The position numbers and the translations under genes were made by a program. The notes beneath the pieces were generated by a model. That model did no database searches and had not been told where the DNA came from. It saw only the letters and a program-made list of their open reading frames with translations. Source: Bifidobacterium breve (GTDB lineage Bacteria; Actinomycetota; Acidimicrobiia; Acidimicrobiales; Ilumatobacteraceae). From it: a DNA stretch of 37,631 nt. This document shows positions 1-10,346 of the stretch, in pieces (position 1 is the stretch's first letter; each line of letters starts with the position of its first letter). The stretch is taken from assembly GCA_945889715.1 (NCBI GenBank), contig CAMDCI010000005.1:1-37631 (forward strand). The letters are read 5' to 3'.

Positions 1-555
1 TTGGCCGACAGTTACTGCACCAATCCGCATAAGTGGATGGGTGTCAACTTCGACTGTGATCTCTTCTGGACATCCGATCGCGCATCATTACTTGGCGCAC
101 TCAGCATCTTGCCCGAATACCTTCGTTCAGCCGCCGCAGAATCTGGCGCTGCCATTGATTACCGCGACTGGCAGATTCCGTTAGGTCGCCGCTTTCGATC
201 ACTCAAGTTGTGGTTCGCAATTCGTACCGACGGCACTGCCGTATTTCAAGAACTCATTCGGCGCCATGTCGCGATCACCCAAGAACTTGCTGCGCTCGTT
301 GCCGCAGATTCGCGATTTGAAATTGTCGCCCCATTTACTCTCAATCTCTTATGCCTACGACTTATTGGTGATTCTGCCGAAAACGGCGACCAATTGACTG
401 ATGCGTTAATTGAGGCTGCCAACTCCACTCGGGAAGTCTTCTTCACACGAACTGTTTTGAATGGCCGCAGTGTTCTGCGATTCTCCATCGGTGGTCGCAC
501 GACCGAACACCATCACGTGATGGCAACGTGGGAATTGCTCAAGAATCTCTCGTAA
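1..555 (+). CDS. PLP-dependent (group II) decarboxylase, C-terminal part, truncated by window edge
   Basis: Contains NPHKWMGVNFDCDLFW, the PLP-lysine HKW motif of aromatic-L-amino-acid/diaminobutyrate decarboxylases; no N-terminal part in the window. Confidence 0.85.
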   Translation: MADSYCTNPHKWMGVNFDCDLFWTSDRASLLGALSILPEYLRSAAAESGAAIDYRDWQIPLGRRFRSLKLWFAIRTDGTAVFQELIRRHVAITQELAALVAADSRFEIVAPFTLNLLCLRLIGDSAENGDQLTDALIEAANSTREVFFTRTVLNGRSVLRFSIGGRTTEHHHVMATWELLKNLS

Positions 556-592
556 GATCAAACGAACCCAACAAGTTGAAACTGACTCGAGC

Positions 593-1585
593 ATGAACGA
601 CACGAACTACATGATGCAAGCAATTGAAGTTGCTGCTTCTGTTCGTATGCGTACATCCCCTAACCCGTGGGTCGGTTGCGTCATCGTCACAACAGATGGA
701 CAAACTTTCACTGGGGCAACTGAAGCACCTGGTGGTCGACATGCCGAAATTGTTGCGCTTGATGCTGCACGTTTGGTCAACGCACAACTACAAGGCGCAA
801 CTGTCTACACAACGCTCGAACCCTGTAGCCATCAAGGTCGAACCGGTCCGTGCACAGAAGCGCTCATCGATGCTCGAGTTGCACGAGTCGTGAGTGCAAT
901 CACCGATCCCGATGCACAAGTTGGTGGTCAAGGTTTCCAGGCGTTACGCAATGCCAGAATCAACGTTGAAATCGGTTTGTGCGCCGATCTCGTCAATGAA
1001 CAACTCCGTCCATATCTGCATCACCGCACCACTGGTCGACCATACGTCATTTTGAAAATGGCAACAACTCTTGATGGTCAAACTGCCGCTGCCGACGGAA
1101 CGAGTCAATGGATTACTGGCGAACAAGCACGTGTTGCTGCTCATCAGTTGCGGGCCGAGAGCGACGCAATTGTTGTTGGTGCGCGAACAGTGCGGACCGA
1201 TAACCCTTCGCTCACCACGCGACTCGTTGATGGTCCATCACCACAGCGCATCGTGCTTGGGTCAGTGGCACCAGATGCGAAAGTACATCCGTGTCGTGAG
1301 TGGGATCAATCACTTCTAGAGTTACTCGACACTCTCGGAGCAGAAGGTGTTCTACAAGTCATGGTTGAAGGCGGAGCAACTGTCGCTGCTTCGTTCCATC
1401 GTGAGAATCTGGTCAATCAATACGTCATGTACATTGCCCCAGCGTTCATGGGAGGCAACGATGGCTCTCCCCTATTCCGCGGCCCCGGCGCCGCGTCAAT
1501 CAATGAATTGTGGCGAGGTTCGGTGAGGTCAATGCGCATGCTTGGCGCTGACATCGAGATCGTGATCGACAACAACTCTCGTTAG
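593..1585 (+). CDS. ribD: Bifunctional diaminohydroxyphosphoribosylaminopyrimidine deaminase / 5-amino-6-(5-phosphoribosylamino)uracil reductase
   Basis: Deaminase motifs HAEIVAL and TLEPCSHQGRTGPC; reductase region RPYVILKMATTLDGQTA and VEGGATVAASF. Confidence 0.95.
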   Translation: MNDTNYMMQAIEVAASVRMRTSPNPWVGCVIVTTDGQTFTGATEAPGGRHAEIVALDAARLVNAQLQGATVYTTLEPCSHQGRTGPCTEALIDARVARVVSAITDPDAQVGGQGFQALRNARINVEIGLCADLVNEQLRPYLHHRTTGRPYVILKMATTLDGQTAAADGTSQWITGEQARVAAHQLRAESDAIVVGARTVRTDNPSLTTRLVDGPSPQRIVLGSVAPDAKVHPCREWDQSLLELLDTLGAEGVLQVMVEGGATVAASFHRENLVNQYVMYIAPAFMGGNDGSPLFRGPGAASINELWRGSVRSMRMLGADIEIVIDNNSR

Positions 1586-1675
1586 TCAAAGATGCGTCGG
1601 GAGGCCCGCGGGGGTCATCTGTTACGCTGAGATATCAGTCAAAATTCGTCATCGTCAGCAAATTCAGTTATTCGC

Positions 1676-2269
1676 GTGTCACAAGCACAGGTCCCTACCG
1701 AGTGGGGAATGTTTGCGTGTACAGCCTTTCGTGATGCATCGACTCAAACCGAGCACGTCGCATTTTCAGTCGGCGATATCGCGTCATCTGAACCAGTTCT
1801 GACTCGTGTACATAGTGAATGCCTCACTGGTGACGTCTTTGCCAGCCGACGCTGCGACTGTGGTCCACAATTGCAAACATCGATGGCACTCATTGCCCAA
1901 GAAGGACGCGGTGTTGTTGTCTATCTTCGCGATCACGAAGGACGCGGCATCGGTATCGCCCACAAGATCAGTGCGTATTCGTTGCAAGACCAAGGCCGTG
2001 ACACCGTTGATGCAAATACCGAACTCGGTTTCTCCATTGACGATCGTGACTATTCGATTGGTGCGCGCATCTTGCGCGATTTTGGTATCAAACAGGTGCG
2101 CTTGATCACCAATAACCCCGCCAAGTTTGAAGGCCTTGAAGCCGAAGGTGTTGAAGTCGTTGAGCGAGTACGCCTCGACCTTGCACCGACAGAAGAAAAC
2201 CTGCGCTATCTCCAGACGAAGCGCGATCGCATGGGTCACTTACTTGACCTACCCGAATCTGCAATCTAA
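1676..2269 (+). CDS. ribA: GTP cyclohydrolase II, standalone (GTG start)
   Basis: RVHSECLTGDVFASRRCDCGPQL, YLRDHEGRGIGIAHKISAYSLQDQGRDTVDAN and LITNNPAKFEGLE are GCH II signatures; no fused DHBP synthase domain. Confidence 0.93.
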   Translation: MSQAQVPTEWGMFACTAFRDASTQTEHVAFSVGDIASSEPVLTRVHSECLTGDVFASRRCDCGPQLQTSMALIAQEGRGVVVYLRDHEGRGIGIAHKISAYSLQDQGRDTVDANTELGFSIDDRDYSIGARILRDFGIKQVRLITNNPAKFEGLEAEGVEVVERVRLDLAPTEENLRYLQTKRDRMGHLLDLPESAI

Positions 2270-2349
2270 ACCTTTCGCCGTTTCACTGAACTCCTCCCCA
2301 CATTGATCGTGATGTTGCATCAGCAACTCATATATCAAAGGAGGGCGAC

Positions 2350-2859
2350 TTGGGTTTCGTGCTCAGTCTCCTCGTGGCGGTCTCGAGTTTTTTGACCGCT
2401 CCATTGTTGAGTCCCGATCCTGTTCGTGATTCGAAGCGTTTAGAGACCCTGGTCTTCTCCACAACATTGCGTGACTTCGTCGCGCTATCGCAGCGACACC
2501 CGGTAGCAGACAATTGGTTTGACTGGTCAACCGATTCATGTTCGGCACCACTCGTCGGAAGTTCTGGTCGAACTTTTGATTTCACCGAAGCATGTTTGAG
2601 ACATGATTTCGCATATCGAAATTTCAAGCTGATGGATCAACGCTATTCATGCCCTCGACGATTGCCCCAACAGGTATGCGAACCTGGCACCAGCAATCAT
2701 GGCAAATGGTGGAATAGCAAGATTCGGTTACGAATTGATTCGCGCTTTCGTACCGACATGTTGAATCACTGCGCATCACGCTCGCTGCTTGATTACTTGC
2801 CCTGCAAAGCGTGGGCAACGGTTTTCTATAAAGGAGTGCGAACCGCGGGCGGTCTCTAA
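2350..2859 (+). CDS. Secreted prokaryotic-type phospholipase A2
   Basis: DSCSAPL...FDFTEACLRHDFAYRNFK matches the prokaryotic/fungal PLA2 Cys..CxRHDxxYRN active-site motif; CKAWATVFYKGVRTAGG C-terminal motif; hydrophobic N-terminus; AAAGGAGG SD before the TTG start. Confidence 0.82.
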   Translation: MGFVLSLLVAVSSFLTAPLLSPDPVRDSKRLETLVFSTTLRDFVALSQRHPVADNWFDWSTDSCSAPLVGSSGRTFDFTEACLRHDFAYRNFKLMDQRYSCPRRLPQQVCEPGTSNHGKWWNSKIRLRIDSRFRTDMLNHCASRSLLDYLPCKAWATVFYKGVRTAGGL

Positions 2860-2871
2860 CGTTTGGGTTGG

Positions 2872-3360
2872 TCAGAGAGTTTTTCGATATTTGATCGACA
2901 TCACTTCATTCATGAACTCTCTGGCCAAGCCCCACCCACGTTCAACTTCGACAAAGCCGGCGCGCTCAATGGTTCGTCGTGAAGCCGTGTTTTCTTCAGC
3001 GATATAGGCGACAACTGAGTGAATGTCTTCATCAGGCGTGATTGAGGCAATCAACAATTTCACGGCAGCCGAAGCAGCTTTCATTCCGCGACCCCAAGGC
3101 GCCACCCAATACCCCATGGGAGCTTCGCGAGTGACTTCATCAATCTCGTGAATACTCACCAAACCAAGTGGCATTGAGGATTCCGAATCTTTAATCACCA
3201 TCGTCACGTACTCTGGTTCGTTCTCAACGAACCATTCAGCATCTTCCAGCGAATATGGCCGCGGAATCATGGTCCAACGTTGAATCGCCTCATCTTGACA
3301 GGCATCAAAGATCCACTCAACATCGTCGTACTCGAGTCGGCGTAAATGAAACATGTTCAT
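2872..3360 (-). CDS. GNAT family (RimJ/RimL-like) N-acetyltransferase
   Basis: FHLRRLEYDDVEWIFDA...GYWVAPWGRGMKAASAAVKLL...ENTASRRTIERAGFVEV; start moved to ATG at 3360 (MNMFHL) because the upstream ORF extension overlaps the NUDIX gene. Confidence 0.85.
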   Translation of the reverse strand: MNMFHLRRLEYDDVEWIFDACQDEAIQRWTMIPRPYSLEDAEWFVENEPEYVTMVIKDSESSMPLGLVSIHEIDEVTREAPMGYWVAPWGRGMKAASAAVKLLIASITPDEDIHSVVAYIAEENTASRRTIERAGFVEVERGWGLAREFMNEVMSIKYRKTL

Positions 3361-3368
3361 ATTCTGAC

Positions 3369-4100
3369 TTACCAGTTCGGCAATTCGAAATGATTGACGC
3401 CGTGAATGATACACAACAATTCGTGCAGAATGCGTGCTGTCGCTCCCCAAATTGTTTCGTCATCAAGATGAAAGAAGAACATTGGACGATCTTCTGAGAA
3501 TTCAACTCGATCAAAGTTCCACCACTCCCACGAAAAAGTGTCGGCCCGCACGAGTTCGGCAAGCGGCACCCATAACGCTCGATCAACTTCGTCAGAACTA
3601 ATTAATAGCTCTGGCTTTTCATGAACCGTTGCAAGAACTGGCACGATATAGCTGCGACTCACGAACGTTGAAAGTGGACTGAGTTCAGCATGCACCGTCA
3701 CGAGTTGCGCGGTTACTCCCACTTCTTCATGGGTTTCTCGCAATGCTGCTTCGACAATTGATTCATCGCTGTCAACGCGCCCGCCCGGAAAACTTATTTC
3801 ACCTTGATGGTTTGAAAGTTTGGTCGAACGCCGAGTGAGCAAAATCTCTGCTCCATGTTCGCCAGGTGCAAGCAAAGCTAAGACTGCCGAAATCTTCTCG
3901 TTCTCTCGAGGCGCCGCGCGACTGCGCTCATCTATGGATATTTGTTGAATGATGGATAGTTGTTGAATCTTGTCGACGATTGCTTCAAGAGTGAAGTCAG
4001 CTGTTTGATCGCTCCACATCGCCGCACCACCACTGCGTCGCACTGTAGGCGTTGGTATTTTTTGGGCTCCGCCAGCACGGCGCGGTGAACCCGACGTCAT
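3369..4100 (-). CDS. NUDIX hydrolase, CoA-pyrophosphatase-like
   Basis: NUDIX box GGRVDSDESIVEAALRETHEEVGV; preceded by LTRRSTKLSNHQGEISFPGG as in NudL-type enzymes; start uncertain (alternative Met at 4019). Confidence 0.88.
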   Translation of the reverse strand: MTSGSPRRAGGAQKIPTPTVRRSGGAAMWSDQTADFTLEAIVDKIQQLSIIQQISIDERSRAAPRENEKISAVLALLAPGEHGAEILLTRRSTKLSNHQGEISFPGGRVDSDESIVEAALRETHEEVGVTAQLVTVHAELSPLSTFVSRSYIVPVLATVHEKPELLISSDEVDRALWVPLAELVRADTFSWEWWNFDRVEFSEDRPMFFFHLDDETIWGATARILHELLCIIHGVNHFELPNW

Positions 4101-4106
4101 GACAAA

Positions 4107-4292
4107 TCAGGCGACGACTGTTGGCTTCCAGCCCGATGACTGAAGTTCCTTCAGAATTTCGGCGAGACCAGCCTTCTTCATATTCGTCATGGTCTTACCC
4201 GGAGCTTCTTCGCCCCGTTCCCATTCATCCCACGCGGCGATGATCTTGTTCAGGTCGGCATCTGGACGTTCGAATGATGAAGTCATAGGCAA
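4107..4292 (-). CDS. Small hypothetical protein (61 aa)
   Basis: Short ORF packed 6 nt upstream of the NUDIX gene on the same strand; acidic/aromatic DLNKIIAAWDEWERGEEAPGKTMTNMKKAGL. Confidence 0.6.
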   Translation of the reverse strand: MPMTSSFERPDADLNKIIAAWDEWERGEEAPGKTMTNMKKAGLAEILKELQSSGWKPTVVA

Positions 4293-4341
4293 AGTTTACG
4301 CCTCAACAGCGCAAAGACTCGCGTTGCGCCACTTCGTGAGA

Positions 4342-4743
4342 TCACGAGTCAAGCAGGTCCATTGCTCGCGCTCGTCCACCCGTATATCGCACATCAAAGT
4401 TCTGCTTCTCAAACCGCTCACGGCCAACAAGACGAAGTATTTGTTGAACAACGACACGAGCGTGTTTTTCGGTGTATTTCTCACAGAACAAGACATGAAA
4501 TGCCGTCTCTTCCGACATCGTGCTGTGAGCAACAAGCAGCGGAAAAATGGCATCGAACGCATTGGCAAAGTCGTACACCATCGTCGAACCATCAAAATCA
4601 ACGATCTCGAGGCGACCACCTTTGATCACCATTGCTGCAAATGAACCAGTACCAATCGGGTCAGTCCACACCACCAGCCCCGTGCCATCAGGAAGTTTGA
4701 AACGCTTGGGTTTAGGCACAGATTTTTTCGGGGGCTTATTCAT
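4342..4743 (-). CDS. Hypothetical protein (133 aa)
   Basis: Codirectional ORF overlapping the upstream gene by 4 nt (ATGA-type junction); no family recognised. Confidence 0.65.
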   Translation of the reverse strand: MNKPPKKSVPKPKRFKLPDGTGLVVWTDPIGTGSFAAMVIKGGRLEIVDFDGSTMVYDFANAFDAIFPLLVAHSTMSEETAFHVLFCEKYTEKHARVVVQQILRLVGRERFEKQNFDVRYTGGRARAMDLLDS

Positions 4744-5216
4744 GATTGCTTGAACTCTCGACTCTTATCGCGGATTTTGCTGGCCCACGTTCCCGCAGTA
4801 TGCCCAGCGAAACGTCCGATTTCATCGGCTTTACCTTCGGGGGTCGGAGAAACCGGTTGTTTGACTTTGGGTTTTGCTGCCGAATAGTCGGTTCGCCAGA
4901 CCACCACGGCCAACACAATCACAATCAATAACTGCACCAAGCGTGTCGCCACGTCCGTCCCTGGCGCCGCACAGGCCACTATCGCCACGCCTAAGACGAT
5001 GTAATCAAGCATTCGATGTAAGCGACGACCCACTAATCGAAATGCCCCAAAAGGTGCGTCAACGATTGCGGTGTTGATCAAGATCAAAGATCCGACAAGT
5101 GCCGGGACGAGGGGCTTTGGACTTTGTAATCCGGCGGCCAGCATCGCCCCACCCACGATGTATTCAGCCAATTGGTGCAGCCAAAACGAACGTTTTCCGG
5201 GAGCGGCCATAGCCAC
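4740..5216 (-). CDS. Hypothetical multi-pass membrane protein
   Basis: Several hydrophobic stretches (YIVGGAMLAAGL, LVPALVGSLILINTAIV, YIVLGVAIVACAA, LLIVIVLAVVVW) and a hydrophilic C-terminal tail. Confidence 0.65.
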   Translation of the reverse strand: MAMAAPGKRSFWLHQLAEYIVGGAMLAAGLQSPKPLVPALVGSLILINTAIVDAPFGAFRLVGRRLHRMLDYIVLGVAIVACAAPGTDVATRLVQLLIVIVLAVVVWRTDYSAAKPKVKQPVSPTPEGKADEIGRFAGHTAGTWASKIRDKSREFKQS

Positions 5217-5290
5217 AGGTTAGTTGCCAGTTCGCTTGGGCGATTTGACCACCGAATTCGGGGATATTTAGCGCCCAAGAGGAAATAGCA

Positions 5291-5322
5291 AAGGGGCCGG
5301 TGGATTGCTCCACCAGCCCCTT
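5291..5322 (-). terminator. Putative rho-independent-like terminator downstream of groEL
   Basis: AAGGGGCCGGTGGA-TTGC-TCCACCAGCCCCTT: 14-bp stem with one mismatch and 4-nt loop, about 50 nt past the groEL stop; weak T-rich tail. Confidence 0.75.
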
Positions 5323-5373
5323 CAATAATTCGGTTGTATGTGGTTGAAAGTGTGTTGACGGCGAACCGTCAGA

Positions 5374-7023
<1,650 letters not shown>

Positions 7024-7028
7024 TTACC

Positions 7029-7322
7029 TCACTTGCCGACGATGGCAAGAACGTCACGGCTGGTGAGGATCAACAGATCTTCGCCTTCGATGGTGACTTC
7101 GGTGCCGCCGTACTTCGAGTACAAAACGGTGTCGCCTTCTTTGATCGCGAGGGCGTGATGCTTACCTGCATCGTCGCTCCAGCGGCCAGGTCCGACGGCA
7201 AGGACGGTTCCCTGCTGGGGCTTTTCTTTGGCGGTATCGGGGATGACGAGACCGGAAGCTGTGCGCTCCTCGGCTGCGTTGGGCCGTACCACGATGCGGT
7301 CATCGAGGGGCTTCAGGTTCAT
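7029..7322 (-). CDS. groES: Co-chaperonin GroES
   Basis: [46 protein letters not shown]. Confidence 0.97.
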   Translation of the reverse strand: MNLKPLDDRIVVRPNAAEERTASGLVIPDTAKEKPQQGTVLAVGPGRWSDDAGKHHALAIKEGDTVLYSKYGGTEVTIEGEDLLILTSRDVLAIVGK

Positions 7323-7376
7323 AATTCAAATCTCCGTGGCTAGATAGTTGTCGGATAAAAGTGGCCAATGTGAGCG

Positions 7377-7403
7377 TTAGCACTCGCACCTGCCGAGTGC
7401 CAA
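7377..7403. promoter_or_regulatory. CIRCE operator (HrcA binding site), groES-proximal copy
   Basis: TTAGCACTC-gcacctgcc-GAGTGCCAA: one mismatch to consensus TTAGCACTC-N9-GAGTGCTAA. Confidence 0.9.
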
Positions 7404-7425
7404 GGATAGGGGTGAAAGTGGCCAG

Positions 7426-7452
7426 TTAGCAACCGCCAACCGCGAGTGCTAA
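7426..7452. promoter_or_regulatory. Second CIRCE-like operator, groES-distal copy
   Basis: On - strand TTAGCACTC-gcggttggc-GGTTGCTAA: one perfect half-site, other half with two mismatches, N9 spacing kept. Confidence 0.75.
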
Positions 7453-7471
7453 CCCAAACGCTCCCCCCAAA

Positions 7472-7514
7472 GAACCCGTTCCGAACAGGTTCAGAACAGG
7501 TTCAGAACGGGTTC
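7472..7514. repeat. Array of four GAACNNGTTC palindromes with 11-bp period
   Basis: GAACCCGTTC c GAACAGGTTC a GAACAGGTTC a GAACGGGTTC, starts at 7472, 7483, 7494 and 7505. Confidence 0.9.
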
Positions 7515-8115
7515 AGCGCAGGGGTGCGCCAAGGGCAGCGCAGATCTCGGTCAGGCGCTCGATCGGAAGCCCAATAATGGCGTTTAACGACCCCTCAACC
7601 TGCTCAACGAACCCGGCCGCCCCACCTTGAATGGCATATGCACCAGCCTTGTCACGGGGTTCACCCGAGTCGACGTAGGTGATGATCTCCGGAATCGGGA
7701 CCGATCGAAAGGTCACCGTGCTCGACACCACTTCAACGTGCCCGTCCCAATCGACCCCACGACAACCTGGCCCAGCCACCGCGACTGCAAAGCCCGTATG
7801 CACCTGATGGCTACGGCCCGACAACGCGAGCAACATTTTTACAGCCTCGGCGTCGTCGACTGGCTTACCGAAAATCACGCCATCAACATCGACGGTGGTA
7901 TCGGCGGCAATCACGATGGCCCCAACATTTACACCACCGACAGTTTTCATGACTGCATCTAATTTTGCCGATGCCAAACGTCGCACATAATCGATGGGCA
8001 GTTCACCGACAAGAACTGACTCGTCGATATCGGGTGACACCACGCGCGGCTCGACACCGAGACTGCGCAACAAATCAAGCCGTCGGGGTGAACCCGAACC
8101 CAAAATCACCGTCAT
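7513..8115 (-). CDS. maf: Maf family nucleoside triphosphate pyrophosphatase
   Basis: VILGSGSPRRLDLLRSLG, ADTTVDVDGVIFGKP, DKAGAYAIQGGAAGFVEQVEGSLNAIIGLP. Confidence 0.93.
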   Translation of the reverse strand: MTVILGSGSPRRLDLLRSLGVEPRVVSPDIDESVLVGELPIDYVRRLASAKLDAVMKTVGGVNVGAIVIAADTTVDVDGVIFGKPVDDAEAVKMLLALSGRSHQVHTGFAVAVAGPGCRGVDWDGHVEVVSSTVTFRSVPIPEIITYVDSGEPRDKAGAYAIQGGAAGFVEQVEGSLNAIIGLPIERLTEICAALGAPLR

Positions 8116-8136
8116 AAAAAATCAACCATCGATATG

Positions 8137-9294
8137 TCAACCACCCGAAATTGCCATCTCTGAATCGTCATCGGGGACAGTCATGTCATCTAGGCAACCG
8201 CGGAATCCTTCTGGCAAAGAAACCTTGATCGGTCCACTGGTCTTGCCGCGCCGCAAACTCTCGCCACCTTCGACAACTGTCATGTCAGCCCCGTTGCGTT
8301 CGAGCATCTCGTCGAGAATCGCATCAAAAGCATCAATTGAATCGGCGGTCGCTAAACGATGACGCACTTCGCCGCCAACTGGGTAACCAGTGAGATACCA
8401 CGAAACATGTTTGCGAAAATCGCGTACACCGCGCAACGTGCCCGAACTGTCATCACCAAAATGCTCAACCAAAGTTCGCAAGTGACGCTTCATCACATCA
8501 ACAACAAAACCCAACGTGCGCGGTGCCTTCACTTCTCGACCGTTAAATGCATCGGCCAAATCTTCAAACAGCCATGGACGACCAAGACACCCACGACCAA
8601 TCACAACACCATCGCAACCAGTTTCGTTGACCATGTGAATCGCGTCGGCTGCGGTCCAGATATCTCCATTACCTAAAACGGGAATTGACGTGACTGCTTG
8701 TTTGAGTGCGGCGATGGTGTCCCAGCGGGCGGTACCGCTGTAATGCTGTTCGGCAGTTCGAGCATGAAGTGCAATAGAAGCAATACCTTCTTCTTCGGCA
8801 ATACGGCCAGTGTTGAGATAGGTAATGAGATCTTCATCAACACCGATACGAAACTTTGCCGTGACAGGAATGCCGTAAGGCTCAGCAGCTTTCACTGCTG
8901 CTTTCATAATCGCCCGCAACAAGTTTGGTTTTGCGGGTACTGCAGCACCGCCACCTTTGCGCGTCACCTTGGCAACAGGGCAACCAAAGTTCATATCGAT
9001 GTGATCAACGATGTCGTTCTCGCACAGTTTGGTGACTGCTCGCGCCAACATAACGGGGTCGCTTCCGTACAACTGCAAACTGCGCGGTGATTCATCGGGA
9101 GCAAAAGTCACCATACGTTCGGTCTTTGCACTTCCATGAACCAATGCGGTCGCCATCACCATTTCGTTGACGTACATCAAGCCCGAAGCGAACTCGCGAC
9201 ACAATGTACGAAACGGCGCATTCGTGACGCCGGCCATTGGCGCCAACACAATCGGTGATGCCAATTCGATATTGCCAATTTTGAGCGGCTTCAT
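8137..9294 (-). CDS. dusB: tRNA-dihydrouridine synthase (DusB-like)
   Basis: LAPMAGVTNAPFRTLCREF, DHIDMNFGCPVAKVTRKGGGAA, ALHARTAEQHYSGTARWD, GNGDIWTAADA. Confidence 0.93.
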   Translation of the reverse strand: MKPLKIGNIELASPIVLAPMAGVTNAPFRTLCREFASGLMYVNEMVMATALVHGSAKTERMVTFAPDESPRSLQLYGSDPVMLARAVTKLCENDIVDHIDMNFGCPVAKVTRKGGGAAVPAKPNLLRAIMKAAVKAAEPYGIPVTAKFRIGVDEDLITYLNTGRIAEEEGIASIALHARTAEQHYSGTARWDTIAALKQAVTSIPVLGNGDIWTAADAIHMVNETGCDGVVIGRGCLGRPWLFEDLADAFNGREVKAPRTLGFVVDVMKRHLRTLVEHFGDDSSGTLRGVRDFRKHVSWYLTGYPVGGEVRHRLATADSIDAFDAILDEMLERNGADMTVVEGGESLRRGKTSGPIKVSLPEGFRGCLDDMTVPDDDSEMAISGG

Positions 9295-10346
9295 CGTGAC
9301 CAGCTCGAATCAATGAGAGGTAAACGGAGATTAGGGAATCCACCAGAATCAAGTCCCGTTGGACCATCACTTCGTAATCGATACCACGCAGCACTACCGA
9401 TCATTGCGGCGTTGTCGGTGCACATCGCGCGGCTCGGCAACAATCCTCGTCGTCCGTCGGCTGCACACATCTCGGTAAATTTCTCGCGCAACAACGAGTT
9501 CGCTGCTACACCGCCGCCCAATACAAGCCCTTTTGCGCCAACGGCCTCAGCGGCTTTGCGTGTCTTGTTGAGCAACACATCAACAACAGCCCACTGAAAT
9601 GAGGCGGCTACATCGGCAGTGTTCACATTGGGGTTCTTGCGCACGTAGTTCACAACCGATGTTTTGAGCCCACTGAAACTGAAATCAAGTCCGTCGTGCA
9701 ACATGCCACGCGGGAAATCGACGGCCTGCGCATTGCCGGTGCGGGCAATCGCGTCAATAGCTGGACCACCTGGATAACCAAGACCCAAAAAACGTGCCAC
9801 CTTGTCGAACGCTTCACCCGCAGCATCGTCAATCGTGCGACCCAATAATTTGTATTCACCGTGTCCGCGCATTTCGATCAGCATCGTGTGACCACCAGAA
9901 ACCAGAAGCACAACCAGTGGTAGTTCTAACGTTGGATCTTCAAGCAAACCCGCATAAAGATGTGCTTCAAGATGATTGACGCCGATGTACGGAACATCCC
10001 AGGTGTAGGCCAAGGCTTTAGCCGCCGACACGCCAATCAATAGGGCGCCAATGAGTCCTGGGCCATGGGTTGCGGCAACCGCATCAATGCGTGACTCACT
10101 AATACCCGCTTCAGAAATGGCTTGCGCAATCACTGGGTTCAGCAAATCAAGATGGGCGCGCCCAGCAATTTCTGGCACGACTCCACCGTATTGAGCATGC
10201 AAATCAATTTGTGTGCTCACCACACTGCTCAAGATGTCGTGACCCCCCATCACAATCGAGGCAGCAGTTTCATCGCAGCTTGTTTCAATCGCCAAGATGA
10301 CGGTTGATTCATTGACAACGATGTTGTCCCGGTTCAAAGTGCTCAT
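9291..10346 (-). CDS. tsaD: tRNA N6-adenosine threonylcarbamoyltransferase TsaD
   Basis: ILAIETSCDETAASIV, VPEIAGRAHLD, GVNHLEAHLYAGLLE, VSGGHTMLIE. Confidence 0.97.
   Translation of the reverse strand: MSTLNRDNIVVNESTVILAIETSCDETAASIVMGGHDILSSVVSTQIDLHAQYGGVVPEIAGRAHLDLLNPVIAQAISEAGISESRIDAVAATHGPGLIGALLIGVSAAKALAYTWDVPYIGVNHLEAHLYAGLLEDPTLELPLVVLLVSGGHTMLIEMRGHGEYKLLGRTIDDAAGEAFDKVARFLGLGYPGGPAIDAIARTGNAQAVDFPRGMLHDGLDFSFSGLKTSVVNYVRKNPNVNTADVAASFQWAVVDVLLNKTRKAAEAVGAKGLVLGGGVAANSLLREKFTEMCAADGRRGLLPSRAMCTDNAAMIGSAAWYRLRSDGPTGLDSGGFPNLRLPLIDSSWSR

Noticed and set aside
1586-1675. FMN riboswitch between ribD and ribA
   Set aside because: No RFN-element conserved core seen; it is an ordinary short intergenic gap
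7472-7514. LexA/SOS boxes
   Set aside because: Actinobacterial LexA boxes have GAAC-N4-GTTC; these are GAAC-N2-GTTC
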